DNA of 15,870 nt from FEN-1297 sp964618785 (GTDB taxonomy: Bacteria > Bacteroidota > Ignavibacteria > Ignavibacteriales > Ignavibacteriaceae): assembly GCA_964618785.1 (NCBI GenBank), contig CAZUCY010000088.1, positions 1 through 15,870 of the forward strand, given 5' to 3'. Shown one piece after another: positions 1-7,668 of the stretch; positions within the stretch are counted from its first letter, which is position 1; each line of letters starts with the position of its first letter. The position numbers and the translations under genes were made by a program. The notes beneath the pieces are model-generated. The model searched no databases, was not told the origin of the DNA, and saw only the letters and a program-made list of their open reading frames with translations.

Positions 1-820
1 TTCCATAATCTTCTCCGTTTAGATGATTAAAATATCCGATTACTCTTTTTATATAATTTTGTGTTTCTTCAAATGGCGGAATGCCGCCATATTTCTCAAC
101 ATTTTCAGGACCAGCATTATATGAAGCTAAAGCAAGATTTATATTACCACTATATTTTCGAAGCATTTCGGATAAATATTTAGTTCCGCCAAAAATATTC
201 TGTTTAGGGTTCCAAACATTATTAACTCCCATATTAGACGCTGTAGAATCGACTAATTGCATCAGTCCTTTCGCTTTTGCGCTGGATTGAGCTTTTTCAT
301 TAGCTGCAGATTCTGTCAAAATGACAGATTTAATTAAATTTTTATCAACTCCGTAAATATTTGCTGCCTCATTAATAATATTTTCATACTGGTTTAATCT
401 ATCGGTGGCTTTAGTGCTTGGAGTAACAGAATTGTTATCCCCGGCAGATTTTTTCAGCTCTATTTTATTATTGTTAAGTAATTGCAATAAATCCGAATCA
501 GACGAATTTTGATCAATATTTTCACCGGTAATTTTCTTAAATAACATATCTGCTATACCAAGGCTTTTATTTTTTGATATCATGGAAGCCATTTGGTTTT
601 CAAAAATAGTTCCGAAGTAATCTCCACCAGTACTCTCGCTTCCGAACATACTGTCAGTAGTTTTATCCATACTTTTCAACATCATAGAAGTTAATAAACT
701 TTCAAATTCTTTAGCAGCATTTGCTATCTTTGTTTTTTGAGTATCAGTATAGCGACTACTAATATCCTGTATCTGATCGATATGCTTTGTATCTGTAACT
801 TTTAATTGCATATTACTCAT
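1..820 (-). CDS. flgJ: FlgJ-like rod-binding protein fused to lytic transglycosylase (partial, 3' end off window)
   Basis: I translated 273 codons from ATG at 820 with no stop before the window edge, so the C-terminus is missing. Residues about 33-105 match the FlgJ rod-binding domain: an AKEFESLL helix, a Met-rich LTSMMLKSM segment, then ENQMASM and SLGIADMLFKK. After a polar linker (about 106-145), residues 146 onward form a family 1 (GH23-type) lytic transglycosylase domain with TES (Glu170 the likely acid catalyst), GLMQL at 185-189 and SYNAGP at 233-238. There is no signal peptide, as expected for a FlgJ exported through the flagellar channel. It should cap the growing rod and cut peptidoglycan to let it through. 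Classical enterobacterial FlgJ carries a glucosaminidase domain instead. The start overlaps the flgI stop (TAATG), implying translational coupling. Confidence 0.9.
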   Translation of the reverse strand, partial: MSNMQLKVTDTKHIDQIQDISSRYTDTQKTKIANAAKEFESLLTSMMLKSMDKTTDSMFGSESTGGDYFGTIFENQMASMISKNKSLGIADMLFKKITGENIDQNSSDSDLLQLLNNNKIELKKSAGDNNSVTPSTKATDRLNQYENIINEAANIYGVDKNLIKSVILTESAANEKAQSSAKAKGLMQLVDSTASNMGVNNVWNPKQNIFGGTKYLSEMLRKYSGNINLALASYNAGPENVEKYGGIPPFEETQNYIKRVIGYFNHLNGEDYG

Positions 821-1920
821 TATATAATCACTAATTCTCCGATTAGAGCTCCGGCTTTTTTAAGCGCCTGGAAAATTGCAATTATATCCTGCGGTGAAAC
901 TTTAAGTGAATTAAGTGCGGCAGCAACCTGTTGAACAGTTGATGCACCTTGAATAGCAATAGTATTAGTAGAATCCTGAGAAGCATAAGGGATTAAATTA
1001 TTAAATACCTGCGTAGTTCCATTAGAGAACGAACCGGGTTGTGAAATTATTGGATACGATCTGATGGTAATATTTAAATTACCATGTGTTATGGATGCAG
1101 GAAGAATTCTGACATTATTTCCCGCTACAACAGTACCAGATCTTTCATCTAGTACAACTTTTGCAGCTTGATCAGTTTGAACATTTATACTTTCAAGATC
1201 GGCTAAGAAACCAACAATATTATTTTGCTTATCATTTGGCACTTTAACTCTAATTTCAGCAGGATCTTTAGCCATCGCTACTTGATTACCGAATTTAGTA
1301 TTTATTGCAGCCATAATATTACTAGCGGTATTCATATCAGGTTCTCTAAGATAGACGCTGATCTCTTTAGTAGAAAGACTATCTACATCCAGCGATTGCT
1401 GTAATATACCTCCCATAGGTACGCGGCCCGCAAGCGCATGATTTTTTGCAACCCTGCTACCTGATTCTGTTCTAATATCATATCCACCGACAGCAAGAGC
1501 GCCCTGCGCATAACCATAAACTTTACCCGCCATACTTGAAAGAGGCGTCATTAATAAGGTACCGCCGGAAAGGCTTGATGCATCACCCATAGAAGATACA
1601 GTAACATCAAATTCAGCACCGGGTTTTAGGTGAGAATCCAGTGTAGCCGTTACCATAACTGCCGCAACATTTTTTGTTTCCAAATTATCTATTGGTACCG
1701 TAATTCCAAACCGCTTTAACATACTTGTAATAGATTGGAGAGTAAACGTTGAACGTTGGGTATCACCCGAACCAGCCAGACCAACAACGAGACCATAGCC
1801 GATTATTTGTTCCGAGCTTTGTCCGGTAATGTAAGCTATATCTTTTATTCTTTGTGCGAATATATTAAAAGAACTGCTTATTAGTATTAGTATTAATATT
1901 AAAAGAAAAAATTTTTTCAT
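820..1920 (-). CDS. flgI: Flagellar P-ring protein FlgI
   Basis: This 366-residue protein has the usual FlgI length. It forms the P ring, the peptidoglycan-level bushing around the rod. A Sec signal peptide is clear: MKK, a long Leu/Ile core and a likely cut after NIFA near residue 22. The mature protein opens with RIKDIAYITG and continues with GYGLVVGLAGSGD, a hallmark of the family; later LAGRVPMGG and the C-terminal KVSPQDIIAIFQALKKAGAL are also typical. FlgA, encoded two genes upstream, is the expected assembly chaperone. The start ATG follows GGAAAC at a reasonable distance; the gap from flgH is 25 bp, and the TAA stop shares one base with the flgJ start. Confidence 0.97.
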   Translation of the reverse strand: MKKFFLLILILILISSSFNIFAQRIKDIAYITGQSSEQIIGYGLVVGLAGSGDTQRSTFTLQSITSMLKRFGITVPIDNLETKNVAAVMVTATLDSHLKPGAEFDVTVSSMGDASSLSGGTLLMTPLSSMAGKVYGYAQGALAVGGYDIRTESGSRVAKNHALAGRVPMGGILQQSLDVDSLSTKEISVYLREPDMNTASNIMAAINTKFGNQVAMAKDPAEIRVKVPNDKQNNIVGFLADLESINVQTDQAAKVVLDERSGTVVAGNNVRILPASITHGNLNITIRSYPIISQPGSFSNGTTQVFNNLIPYASQDSTNTIAIQGASTVQQVAAALNSLKVSPQDIIAIFQALKKAGALIGELVII

Positions 1921-1945
1921 TTTTTTATAAGTTTCCGGCTTAGTC

Positions 1946-2518
1946 CTAAAATATCCAGTGTAAAAATTTTGTTAACCAGCCCGGGGATTGAGAATCATTA
2001 ATTTTTCCATCACCCTTAAAGACTATTTGCGCTTCGGAAATATTGTAAGAATAAACTGAATTATCAGAGCTAATATCTGCTGATCTTACAATTCCTTTTA
2101 TATTTACTGTTTGTTCTTCACCATTTATTGTAATTTGTCTACTTCCTCCAATTACTAGATTTCCATTTGCCAGCACAGAATCCACCGTTGCGCTAATGGT
2201 AGTGCTAACAGCACCTTGTGTCTGCGTTGAACCCGTGCCACTGAAATTATTTGTCGTTCCCAAACTAAAAGCCGGATTACTGGCGGTCCCTTGTAAAGAT
2301 TGAATCGTTCCAGTGAGACCAATGTTACTGATTCTTCCCGTGGTAGTTTGTGCATTATTTGAAGCCTGTGATGATTCAAGGACTATGATTGTAATAGCAT
2401 CTCCAACTTTGCTTGCTTTTTGATCGGAAAACAACGAGGAAAATGCATTCTGCCTCATATCTTGTGCATAAAGGTTTATTGCCATAAAAAGGAATACCGA
2501 TATATAATATTTTTTCAT
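1946..2518 (-). CDS. flgH: Flagellar L-ring protein FlgH, no lipobox
   Basis: This 190-residue protein forms the outer-membrane L ring. Family marks are SLFSDQKASKVGDAITI near residues 28-44, the E.SQAS segment, FSGTGSTQTQGAVS, a VLANGNLVIGG stretch, IVRSADIS, and the closing GWLTKFLHWIF. The N-terminus is a Sec signal peptide (MKK, hydrophobic core, likely cut after LYA near residue 18). Most characterised FlgH proteins are lipoproteins whose mature N-terminal Cys anchors them in the outer membrane. Here there is no lipobox, and the whole protein contains no cysteine, so it is probably cut by signal peptidase I and held in place some other way. It ends in TAG and starts 4 bp after flgA. Confidence 0.95.
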   Translation of the reverse strand: MKKYYISVFLFMAINLYAQDMRQNAFSSLFSDQKASKVGDAITIIVLESSQASNNAQTTTGRISNIGLTGTIQSLQGTASNPAFSLGTTNNFSGTGSTQTQGAVSTTISATVDSVLANGNLVIGGSRQITINGEEQTVNIKGIVRSADISSDNSVYSYNISEAQIVFKGDGKINDSQSPGWLTKFLHWIF

Positions 2519-2522
2519 GATA

Positions 2523-3173
2523 TTACTCTATTATAGTTACATTAAGAGAATCAATTACTTTTGCTTTATATTGTTTTTTATCTTTTGATATAATTGTAAT
2601 GGTATTGCCGGGTATTCCATCCTGACGGGAAAAGGCATCAAATGAAACGATCACATTACCAGTCGTAAGTTTGGCTTCAATCTTATCGCCGGTTAATATT
2701 ATAGGTCTTGGTTCAATATTTTCCTGTATAACCGGAGCACCCTGTTTTAAAAATATCTTTGTCCTAAAGGCTTCTATGCCTTTAGTAGAAGTTAAAGGCG
2801 ATCCTTTAATTTGTGTGATATCTGTCTTTTTTAGTTCTACATCCGATGTATTAAAATTTTGATTTTTCTCAATTTGTTTTGAAACTATTAAAATATTCTT
2901 GTAAAGCTTAACGCGGACAGTTACAATTTCTTTTATTGCTCTACCGCCTTTAGTAATAATTTGAACCGGGATGTAAATTAAGTTTCCGCAAAGGTTGAAA
3001 TCTATGTCCTCGATTATTTCAATTTTTATATAATCGACAGGAATTTGTAAAACTTTGTAATCAAAACTTTCAAATTGAGAAAGGTTTTTTTTCAAATAAT
3101 TATCCAAATCGGTTTTTAATGAATCACCGTTATGAATAAAAAGAGAAGATATAATTAAGATAAAAGAAAACAT
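2523..3173 (-). CDS. flgA: P-ring assembly chaperone FlgA
   Basis: This 216-residue protein looks like FlgA, the periplasmic chaperone for FlgI ring assembly. The N-terminal ~15 residues are hydrophobic, consistent with a signal sequence, although no basic residue precedes the core, which is atypical. The middle part (about 95-155) resembles an SAF domain, with the ILIVSKQIEKNQNF and IFLKQGAPVIQENIEP segments. The end matches the conserved FlgA tail: GDKIEAKLTTGNVIVSFDA, then QDGIPGNTITI and a final KVIDSLNVTI. A stop lies in frame just upstream of ATG 3173, so no longer start exists. I see no clear Shine-Dalgarno; the start is 6 bp from the flgG stop, and termination-reinitiation is plausible. 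Sequence conservation is weak, as is usual for FlgA, but context supports the call. Confidence 0.88.
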   Translation of the reverse strand: MFSFILIISSLFIHNGDSLKTDLDNYLKKNLSQFESFDYKVLQIPVDYIKIEIIEDIDFNLCGNLIYIPVQIITKGGRAIKEIVTVRVKLYKNILIVSKQIEKNQNFNTSDVELKKTDITQIKGSPLTSTKGIEAFRTKIFLKQGAPVIQENIEPRPIILTGDKIEAKLTTGNVIVSFDAFSRQDGIPGNTITIISKDKKQYKAKVIDSLNVTIIE

Positions 3174-3179
3174 TTTAAA

Positions 3180-3977
3180 TTAACTTGTTTTAAGATTGTT
3201 AGCCATTTGCATCATTTGTTCTACGGTTTGAATAGTTTTAGAATTAACTTCATAAGCACGTTGTGCAGCGATCATTGAGACCATTTCTTGAACAATATCT
3301 ACATTTGAAGCTTCCAGGTAGCCCTGGTTAATAGTGCCGAATGTACTGGAGTTAGGAGTTCCAATCATAGGTGTGCCGGAGGCTTCGCTTTGATCATATA
3401 AATTGTCCCCAATAGATGTTAGCCCGCCGGGATTCACAAAATTAGCTAATTCAATATTACCTATGACACTTGTAGTACCCCCTACTTTAGTGGCGGTAAC
3501 CGAACCATCAGTACCTATGGTAACACTCAATGTATTTTCATCAATAGTTATACTGGGATCCAAATAATATCCGCTGCTCGTTACTATTTTACCTTGAGAA
3601 TCGACTTTAAAAGAACCATCTCGAGTATAAGCATAAGTTCCATCCGGTTTTTTCACCTGAAAGAAACCCTCGCCGGAAATTGCTAAATCAAGCTGATTAT
3701 TAGTCTGTGTCATGTCTCCTTGAGTGAATATTTTCTCGGTTGATGTTGGCTGAACACCGTTGCCAATTTGCAGTATATTGCCAGTAGCAGCGATAGAACT
3801 TTGACTTGAATTAATAGGGCTTACACTGACCTGCTGGTACATAAGATCCTGAAATTGAGCAATATTCTTTTTATATGACGTTGTACTGATATTTGCTATG
3901 TTATTTGAGATTGCTTCAATATTTAACTCTTGTGCATACATACCGGAAGCTGCTGTTCTTAATGCTCTAGTCGACAT
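3180..3977 (-). CDS. flgG: Flagellar distal rod protein FlgG
   Basis: This 265-residue protein has the size and motifs of FlgG, the distal rod subunit exported by the flagellar channel. The N-terminal helix carries the rod/hook signature around residues 20-37 (SNNIANISTTSYKK). The LQIGNGVQPTS segment, FTQGDMTQTNNQLDLAISG and the GFFQVKKPDGTYAYTRDG segment are FlgG-like. The C-terminal helix has GYLEASNVDIVQEMVSMIAA and AYEVNSKTIQT, which pack in the coiled-coil core of the rod. There is no cleaved signal peptide. A strong AAGGAG sits seven bases before the ATG. It lies 17 bp after flgF and 6 bp before flgA, the familiar flgFGA order. Confidence 0.97.
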   Translation of the reverse strand: MSTRALRTAASGMYAQELNIEAISNNIANISTTSYKKNIAQFQDLMYQQVSVSPINSSQSSIAATGNILQIGNGVQPTSTEKIFTQGDMTQTNNQLDLAISGEGFFQVKKPDGTYAYTRDGSFKVDSQGKIVTSSGYYLDPSITIDENTLSVTIGTDGSVTATKVGGTTSVIGNIELANFVNPGGLTSIGDNLYDQSEASGTPMIGTPNSSTFGTINQGYLEASNVDIVQEMVSMIAAQRAYEVNSKTIQTVEQMMQMANNLKTS

Positions 3978-3984
3978 AAATTGA

Positions 3985-3990
3985 CTCCTT
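3985..3990 (-). promoter_or_regulatory. Strong Shine-Dalgarno of flgG
   Basis: AAGGAG on the minus strand, seven bases before the flgG ATG. It is one of the best ribosome binding sites here and fixes the start; several neighbours have only weak sites, so it may reflect a need for many FlgG copies (inference). Confidence 0.8.
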
Positions 3991-3994
3991 CTTA

Positions 3995-4702
3995 TTAAAC
4001 TTTTCCAATTTGATTAGCTTCATCAAGTGATTTATCTAGATAATTTATCATTTTATGGGCAGAATCATACTGGTTATTAAGTAGAATCATATCCTGCATT
4101 TCTTTTATCGGATTGACATTTGATTCTTCGACATAGCCCTGTCTAATTTGGTATTCGCTTTCCGGGGTCGTATTAAAACCATTTGTGCCCACAATAAAAT
4201 TTTCACCTGATGTTCTAGCTGAGTCTTGGGGATCTTCAGGTTTGACAACTAATAAATTATCAATAATTTGATCTCCACACTTAATTTCTCCAGAATTAGA
4301 AACCGTTATTGCACCTTGTTCATTTAATTGGAGTTTATCAATATTTATTGCTCCGTTTTTCCCCAGTACCTTATAACCCTGTTGATTTACAAGATAGCCA
4401 TCGCTTGAAATACTAAATTTACCATTACGCGTTATTTCAAGCCCGTTTTCGTTTTGTACAACAAAGAAACCATTACCAGATACCGCCATGTCAAGAGGGT
4501 TTGAAGTTTGTGCTAAATCTCCAGGACGAAAATCACTCGCCTGTTGGATTTGAGTATTTCCGTACTGATCAATAACTTCGGAAAACGGCAATTCTCTTTT
4601 GTACCCTGCCGTATTTACGTTTGCCAAATTGTTGGCGACAATATCAAGATTTCGCATCCTTGAATCGAGCGCCCGTGCTGCGGTATAAATTCCTCTAATC
4701 AT
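3995..4702 (-). CDS. flgF: Flagellar proximal rod protein FlgF
   Basis: A 235-residue rod/hook-family protein. The N-terminal signature NLANVNTAGYKR spans about residues 25-36, followed by a FlgF/FlgG-type middle: DLAQTSNPLDMAVSG, GFFVVQNENGLEITRNG and an SSDGYLVNQQGYKVLG segment. The C-terminal helix has GYVEESNVNPIKEMQDMI and a heptad-like tail that joins the rod coiled-coil layer. It should be a proximal rod component exported by the flagellar system. FlgF rather than FlgG is chosen from its shorter length, its position just before the clear FlgG and its divergent C-terminus (NNQYDSAHKMINYLD). AGGA precedes the ATG at good spacing. It follows the larger of the two spacers, 79 bp, and could head a sub-operon. 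Confidence 0.9.
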   Translation of the reverse strand: MIRGIYTAARALDSRMRNLDIVANNLANVNTAGYKRELPFSEVIDQYGNTQIQQASDFRPGDLAQTSNPLDMAVSGNGFFVVQNENGLEITRNGKFSISSDGYLVNQQGYKVLGKNGAINIDKLQLNEQGAITVSNSGEIKCGDQIIDNLLVVKPEDPQDSARTSGENFIVGTNGFNTTPESEYQIRQGYVEESNVNPIKEMQDMILLNNQYDSAHKMINYLDKSLDEANQIGKV

Positions 4703-4781
4703 TATTAAATCCTAATATTTCTTTTTTATCCGAATGTTTATCATTTAAATAGTCGAGTATAATTGTATTTTCTAATTTTTC
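4703..4781 (-). other. 79-bp AT-rich spacer upstream of flgF
   Basis: This is the longest non-coding gap here and separates the regulatory module from the rod/ring genes. On the minus strand it contains TACAAT and TATACT, which could be -10 elements, but neither has a good -35 at normal spacing. I found no convincing sigma-28 site (TAAA, ~15 bases, GCCGATAA). No hairpin with a U-tract was seen. A start of transcription here is possible but not supported. Confidence 0.3.
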
Positions 4782-5459
4782 TTAATAACTAACTTTTTTT
4801 AATTCTTGTAGCTTAATCCTTGCAGCCAAATAAATTTCACCTTTTGCAATCTTTAACTCTCGAGCATTTTTTGCTACCGAGTCATTAGATAATTGGAATG
4901 CTGGAGTGCTGCCAATTAATTTATTTCTAATAAGAGATAATTTGTCATATTTTTTATCTTTGACTTTTTCTTCTCTTATAAGTTTTATACCATTTTTGAA
5001 ATCACTTTTAGTTATTTTTTTTGTATTTAGCTTTTTTCTCCTTACATAAACTAAAAGGGATGCAAAAAACGAAGCTCCCCCCATTATAGATAACTTAATA
5101 GTCATTTCATTAGGAGTGCCGACATGCTGCATAATCGGTTTTATATAAGAAAAGAATGTATCCCACTGTGTTTTTTGGCTTTGGGGTTTTAAGGTGATTG
5201 CTTCATGAGATAACACAACTGCTTTTACGGATGCGCTCTGAATATTTTTGTCTTTCAAAAAAGCTATTGAATCCTGAATCTGTTTATTTCTTACGCTTTC
5301 AATTTGCGCATCCACCATCCGTTTTATATCAATACTATCCCCGACTGCACCGGAAAGATTAGCGTACAAACCATCTTTGGCAATTTCATAATTACTGCTG
5401 CCGGCAAATGCAACAAAACTAAAATAAACAAAAAGTATTGTAACAATATTTTTTTTCAT
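4782..5459 (-). CDS. Unrecognised single-pass membrane protein with signal peptide
   Basis: I do not recognise this 225-residue protein. Residues 1-19 are a good Sec signal peptide (MKKN, hydrophobic core, likely cut after AFA). A roughly 100-residue periplasmic part follows, with a helical stretch rich in Lys, Asp, Gln and Ile (45-80). A transmembrane helix lies at about 121-139 and ends in VRRKK, so the last 85 residues should be cytoplasmic. That tail is highly basic, then ends in a compact helix-turn-helix-like motif at 192-218 (SVAKNARELKIAKGEIYLA), somewhat like the C-terminal segment of Bacillus SwrB-type proteins, which promote flagellar gate assembly; this likeness is by eye only. 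Its ATG overlaps the stop of the kinase-like gene (TAATG), so the two are probably co-translated. Confidence 0.8.
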   Translation of the reverse strand: MKKNIVTILFVYFSFVAFAGSSNYEIAKDGLYANLSGAVGDSIDIKRMVDAQIESVRNKQIQDSIAFLKDKNIQSASVKAVVLSHEAITLKPQSQKTQWDTFFSYIKPIMQHVGTPNEMTIKLSIMGGASFFASLLVYVRRKKLNTKKITKSDFKNGIKLIREEKVKDKKYDKLSLIRNKLIGSTPAFQLSNDSVAKNARELKIAKGEIYLAARIKLQELKKVSY

Positions 5460-6778
5460 TAGCCAATATCCCTTTTTGTTGGAAATGATAAAATAATTAC
5501 AGTTCCGTTGGTATTATTTGAATCGATAAATATTTTGCCTTCATGATTAACCATTATATTATTGATGATTCTTAAATTTATATCTTTAATATTTTTTAGA
5601 TTTTCTTTTTTTAAATTTTCTTTATAATCCGTTGTTAAAAATCTAATTTCAACTTTTTCATTCCAATATTTTGTTTGTATCAGGATGCCGCCTTCATTTT
5701 TCTTTCCTGCTCTGATAAAGGAAAAAACATTGGTCAACAGTTGATATATAGAATTAGGCTGCGTAATAACCGGAGGAAGATTTTCTTCCAGATCGGTAAT
5801 ACACTCATATTTATCATTACTAAGTGACGAAGCAGTAAGTTCATAAAATTCATTTATTAACATATTTATGCTGCACGGTTGAACTTTTGATTTTGCATCG
5901 TCATTACCGGCAAATTTCAGAAGGTTATTAATAATTGATTTGACCTTTTTTACCTGTGTGTTTATTGCATCAAGCACTTCGCCGTCAACCTGATTGTTAT
6001 CGGTACGGAGAAGTTCGGTTGTGCTTGTAATAACCTGCAGGGGGGAAAGAATTTCTTCCACAATACCGGAAGTCATTTCACCAATAGCTGAAAGTTTATA
6101 ATCATTTGCTAATTTCGACTGGTATATTTGAAGCTCATCGATTTTATTTATTAATTCTTTTTGTTTATTAACAAATGATATCTGAGCAAATACGAACTGT
6201 AAGCTTAACTGAATTAATGGAATTTGCACGGAAGTTTCCCGATATTCTGAAGCCAATGAAATAACTAAAATACCTTCGTTTGAAGTATATCCATTGATAA
6301 CTAATTTTTCTTTTCCAAAAGGTATCAGCAAATAAGACGATCTTGAACCATTAATATTATAAACTAATGAATCAAAAATAATTTTCGGTTTGCCTGCAGA
6401 AGTTACTTCTTTTAATATTCCTTGTTTAAATGATTTGTTAATGAAAAGCGACAATCGATCCGGTAACACTTGGAAAATAGATGCTAGTCTCTTACGATCA
6501 TAATCCGGGAAAAAAATATTTAATTCACTAATATTTAAAATATTTTTTAGGAGTTCTTTAAATAAGATAAAAATTTGAGCATTTGTTCTCGATTTTGCTA
6601 CACTATCTTTAAAATCAAGAATAAACTTTAAGCTTTTTAGGAATGGCTTATCTTCTTCAGATTCCAGCGCCGAATTAATAAATCTGCATAAACCTCCAGG
6701 CCCGCTTGATTTAGTCAAGAAAGGAAGAGATTTGTGAAAAGACTCATAAGTTAAAGTATTTTGTTTTATTACTCTCAA
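5459..6778 (-). CDS. Degenerate histidine-kinase-like protein (probable pseudokinase)
   Basis: This 439-residue soluble protein has a sensor-kinase layout but lacks the catalytic residues. Residues ~60-205 may be a GAF-like sensory domain (weak), then a coiled coil at ~203-230. A dimerisation helix follows at 230-258: AIGEMTSGIVEEILSPL matches the usual H-box (GE.A.GIAHEINNPL), but Glu241 stands where the phospho-acceptor His belongs. In the ATPase-like part (~335-435) the N-box keeps only its first Asn (N350); the second is Phe354. No DxGxG motif is seen, and DINL (399-402) replaces the GLGL of the G2 box, although the flanking NHEGKIFIDS and NGTVIILSFP still align. The start is TTG, overlapping the HDOD stop as TTGA; a stop in frame upstream leaves no other start. 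Phosphotransfer is unlikely; a scaffold or partner-binding role is more plausible (inference). Confidence 0.85.
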   Translation of the reverse strand: MRVIKQNTLTYESFHKSLPFLTKSSGPGGLCRFINSALESEEDKPFLKSLKFILDFKDSVAKSRTNAQIFILFKELLKNILNISELNIFFPDYDRKRLASIFQVLPDRLSLFINKSFKQGILKEVTSAGKPKIIFDSLVYNINGSRSSYLLIPFGKEKLVINGYTSNEGILVISLASEYRETSVQIPLIQLSLQFVFAQISFVNKQKELINKIDELQIYQSKLANDYKLSAIGEMTSGIVEEILSPLQVITSTTELLRTDNNQVDGEVLDAINTQVKKVKSIINNLLKFAGNDDAKSKVQPCSINMLINEFYELTASSLSNDKYECITDLEENLPPVITQPNSIYQLLTNVFSFIRAGKKNEGGILIQTKYWNEKVEIRFLTTDYKENLKKENLKNIKDINLRIINNIMVNHEGKIFIDSNNTNGTVIILSFPTKRDIG

Positions 6779-7659
6779 TTTAAAAACCTAACTACTTTTG
6801 CTTGGAAAGCGAACAATTCTTCATAACTTTTAATAAAACGATCTAATTCCTCCGGGTCCCTGAATCTTAAAAATTCAGCACTTTCAAGATTCACCTCAAT
6901 TTTTGAATCCCAATAAGAGTTTCCAATCTGCAATTTTTGGGTCATATAGTCAGCAAGATGAACAATAGATGATAAAACCTTATTTAATGTTGATCTATTC
7001 GGATTATGATGTGTAAGGATAGCATCACAAAGGATTTCCGGGAAATTCCATTTTTCGGCAAGAAAGTTTCCAATTTCCTGATGATTCATACCTAAAACTT
7101 CATCTTCAGCCTCAATAAAGCTTATGTTTTTTTCGGAAACTAATTTATGAATTTCAATAAAGTGAGTATGAAAATATTTATGAATTACTGTAATTCCCAT
7201 ATCATGAAGAAAACCAGCAACAAAAGCTTCGCCGCTGTTCGGAAAGTCCAAGTCTTCAGAAAGCCTTTTGGCAGCGCTACCTGTTAGATAAGAATGAAGC
7301 CAAAATTCTTTTTGGTTTAGATATTTATCTGTTTTATTTTTAAATGATTCAGCCATGGATAATACTGAAATAATGTTTTTAAGTTCGGTAAAGCCAAGTA
7401 CCATTACGGCGAAATCAATTGAAGTAACCTTTCTTTGCAGACCGTAAAGCGGAGAATTGGCAATTGTGAGTATTTTTGTAACAAGACCCAGGTCTCTGGA
7501 AATTACACCTGCTAGTGCAGAAATGCTAGCAGAAGAATTATCTAATAATTCCATAGCCTCGGTCATTGCTTTGGGAATTGGCGGAAGATTATAGATATTG
7601 GTTAAAACCAACTCTGTCTTTTCTCTTTTTTGTTGAATTTTTGATGCTAACTTTAACAT
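6775..7659 (-). CDS. HDOD domain protein (intact copy)
   Basis: A 294-residue cytoplasmic protein made almost entirely of an HDOD domain, a helical relative of the HD hydrolases that usually acts in signalling. Motifs are LPPIPKAM (25-32), LGLVTKILTIANSPLYG (57-73), GFLHDMGI (149-156), LGMNHQEIG (189-197), AEKWNFPE (201-208) and THHNP (216-220). The complete set of HD metal ligands needed for phosphodiesterase activity is not evident, as is typical of HDOD proteins, so a binding or regulatory role is likelier than catalysis. It is a tandem paralogue of the gene just upstream, in the same frame and without gaps over most of its length. The upstream ribosome site (GAGAAA) is weak. It ends in TGA overlapping the TTG start of the kinase-like gene. 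Confidence 0.9.
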   Translation of the reverse strand: MLKLASKIQQKREKTELVLTNIYNLPPIPKAMTEAMELLDNSSASISALAGVISRDLGLVTKILTIANSPLYGLQRKVTSIDFAVMVLGFTELKNIISVLSMAESFKNKTDKYLNQKEFWLHSYLTGSAAKRLSEDLDFPNSGEAFVAGFLHDMGITVIHKYFHTHFIEIHKLVSEKNISFIEAEDEVLGMNHQEIGNFLAEKWNFPEILCDAILTHHNPNRSTLNKVLSSIVHLADYMTQKLQIGNSYWDSKIEVNLESAEFLRFRDPEELDRFIKSYEELFAFQAKVVRFLN

Positions 7660-7668
7660 ATTTTTTTC

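Noticed and set aside
81..290. Plus-strand open frame opposite the transglycosylase domain
   Set aside because: The opposite strand carries catalytic motifs of the transglycosylase; all other plus-strand frames (2671-2862, 11972-12190, 13379-13600, 14142-14351) are likewise antisense to conserved genes.
2155..2379. Open frame of 74 codons inside flgH
   Set aside because: Out of frame with a clear flgH; no recognisable motifs or ribosome site.
4703..4781. Sigma-28 promoter before flgF (TAAATGAT and TCGGATAA)
   Set aside because: The two boxes are not at the required spacing: eleven bases after TAAATGAT the sequence is already past TCGGA, and the GCC core is missing.
5459..6778. Active sensor histidine kinase such as FlrB/FleS
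   Set aside because: The His, second N-box Asn, DxGxG and GLGL motifs are all absent, so a working kinase cannot be supported.
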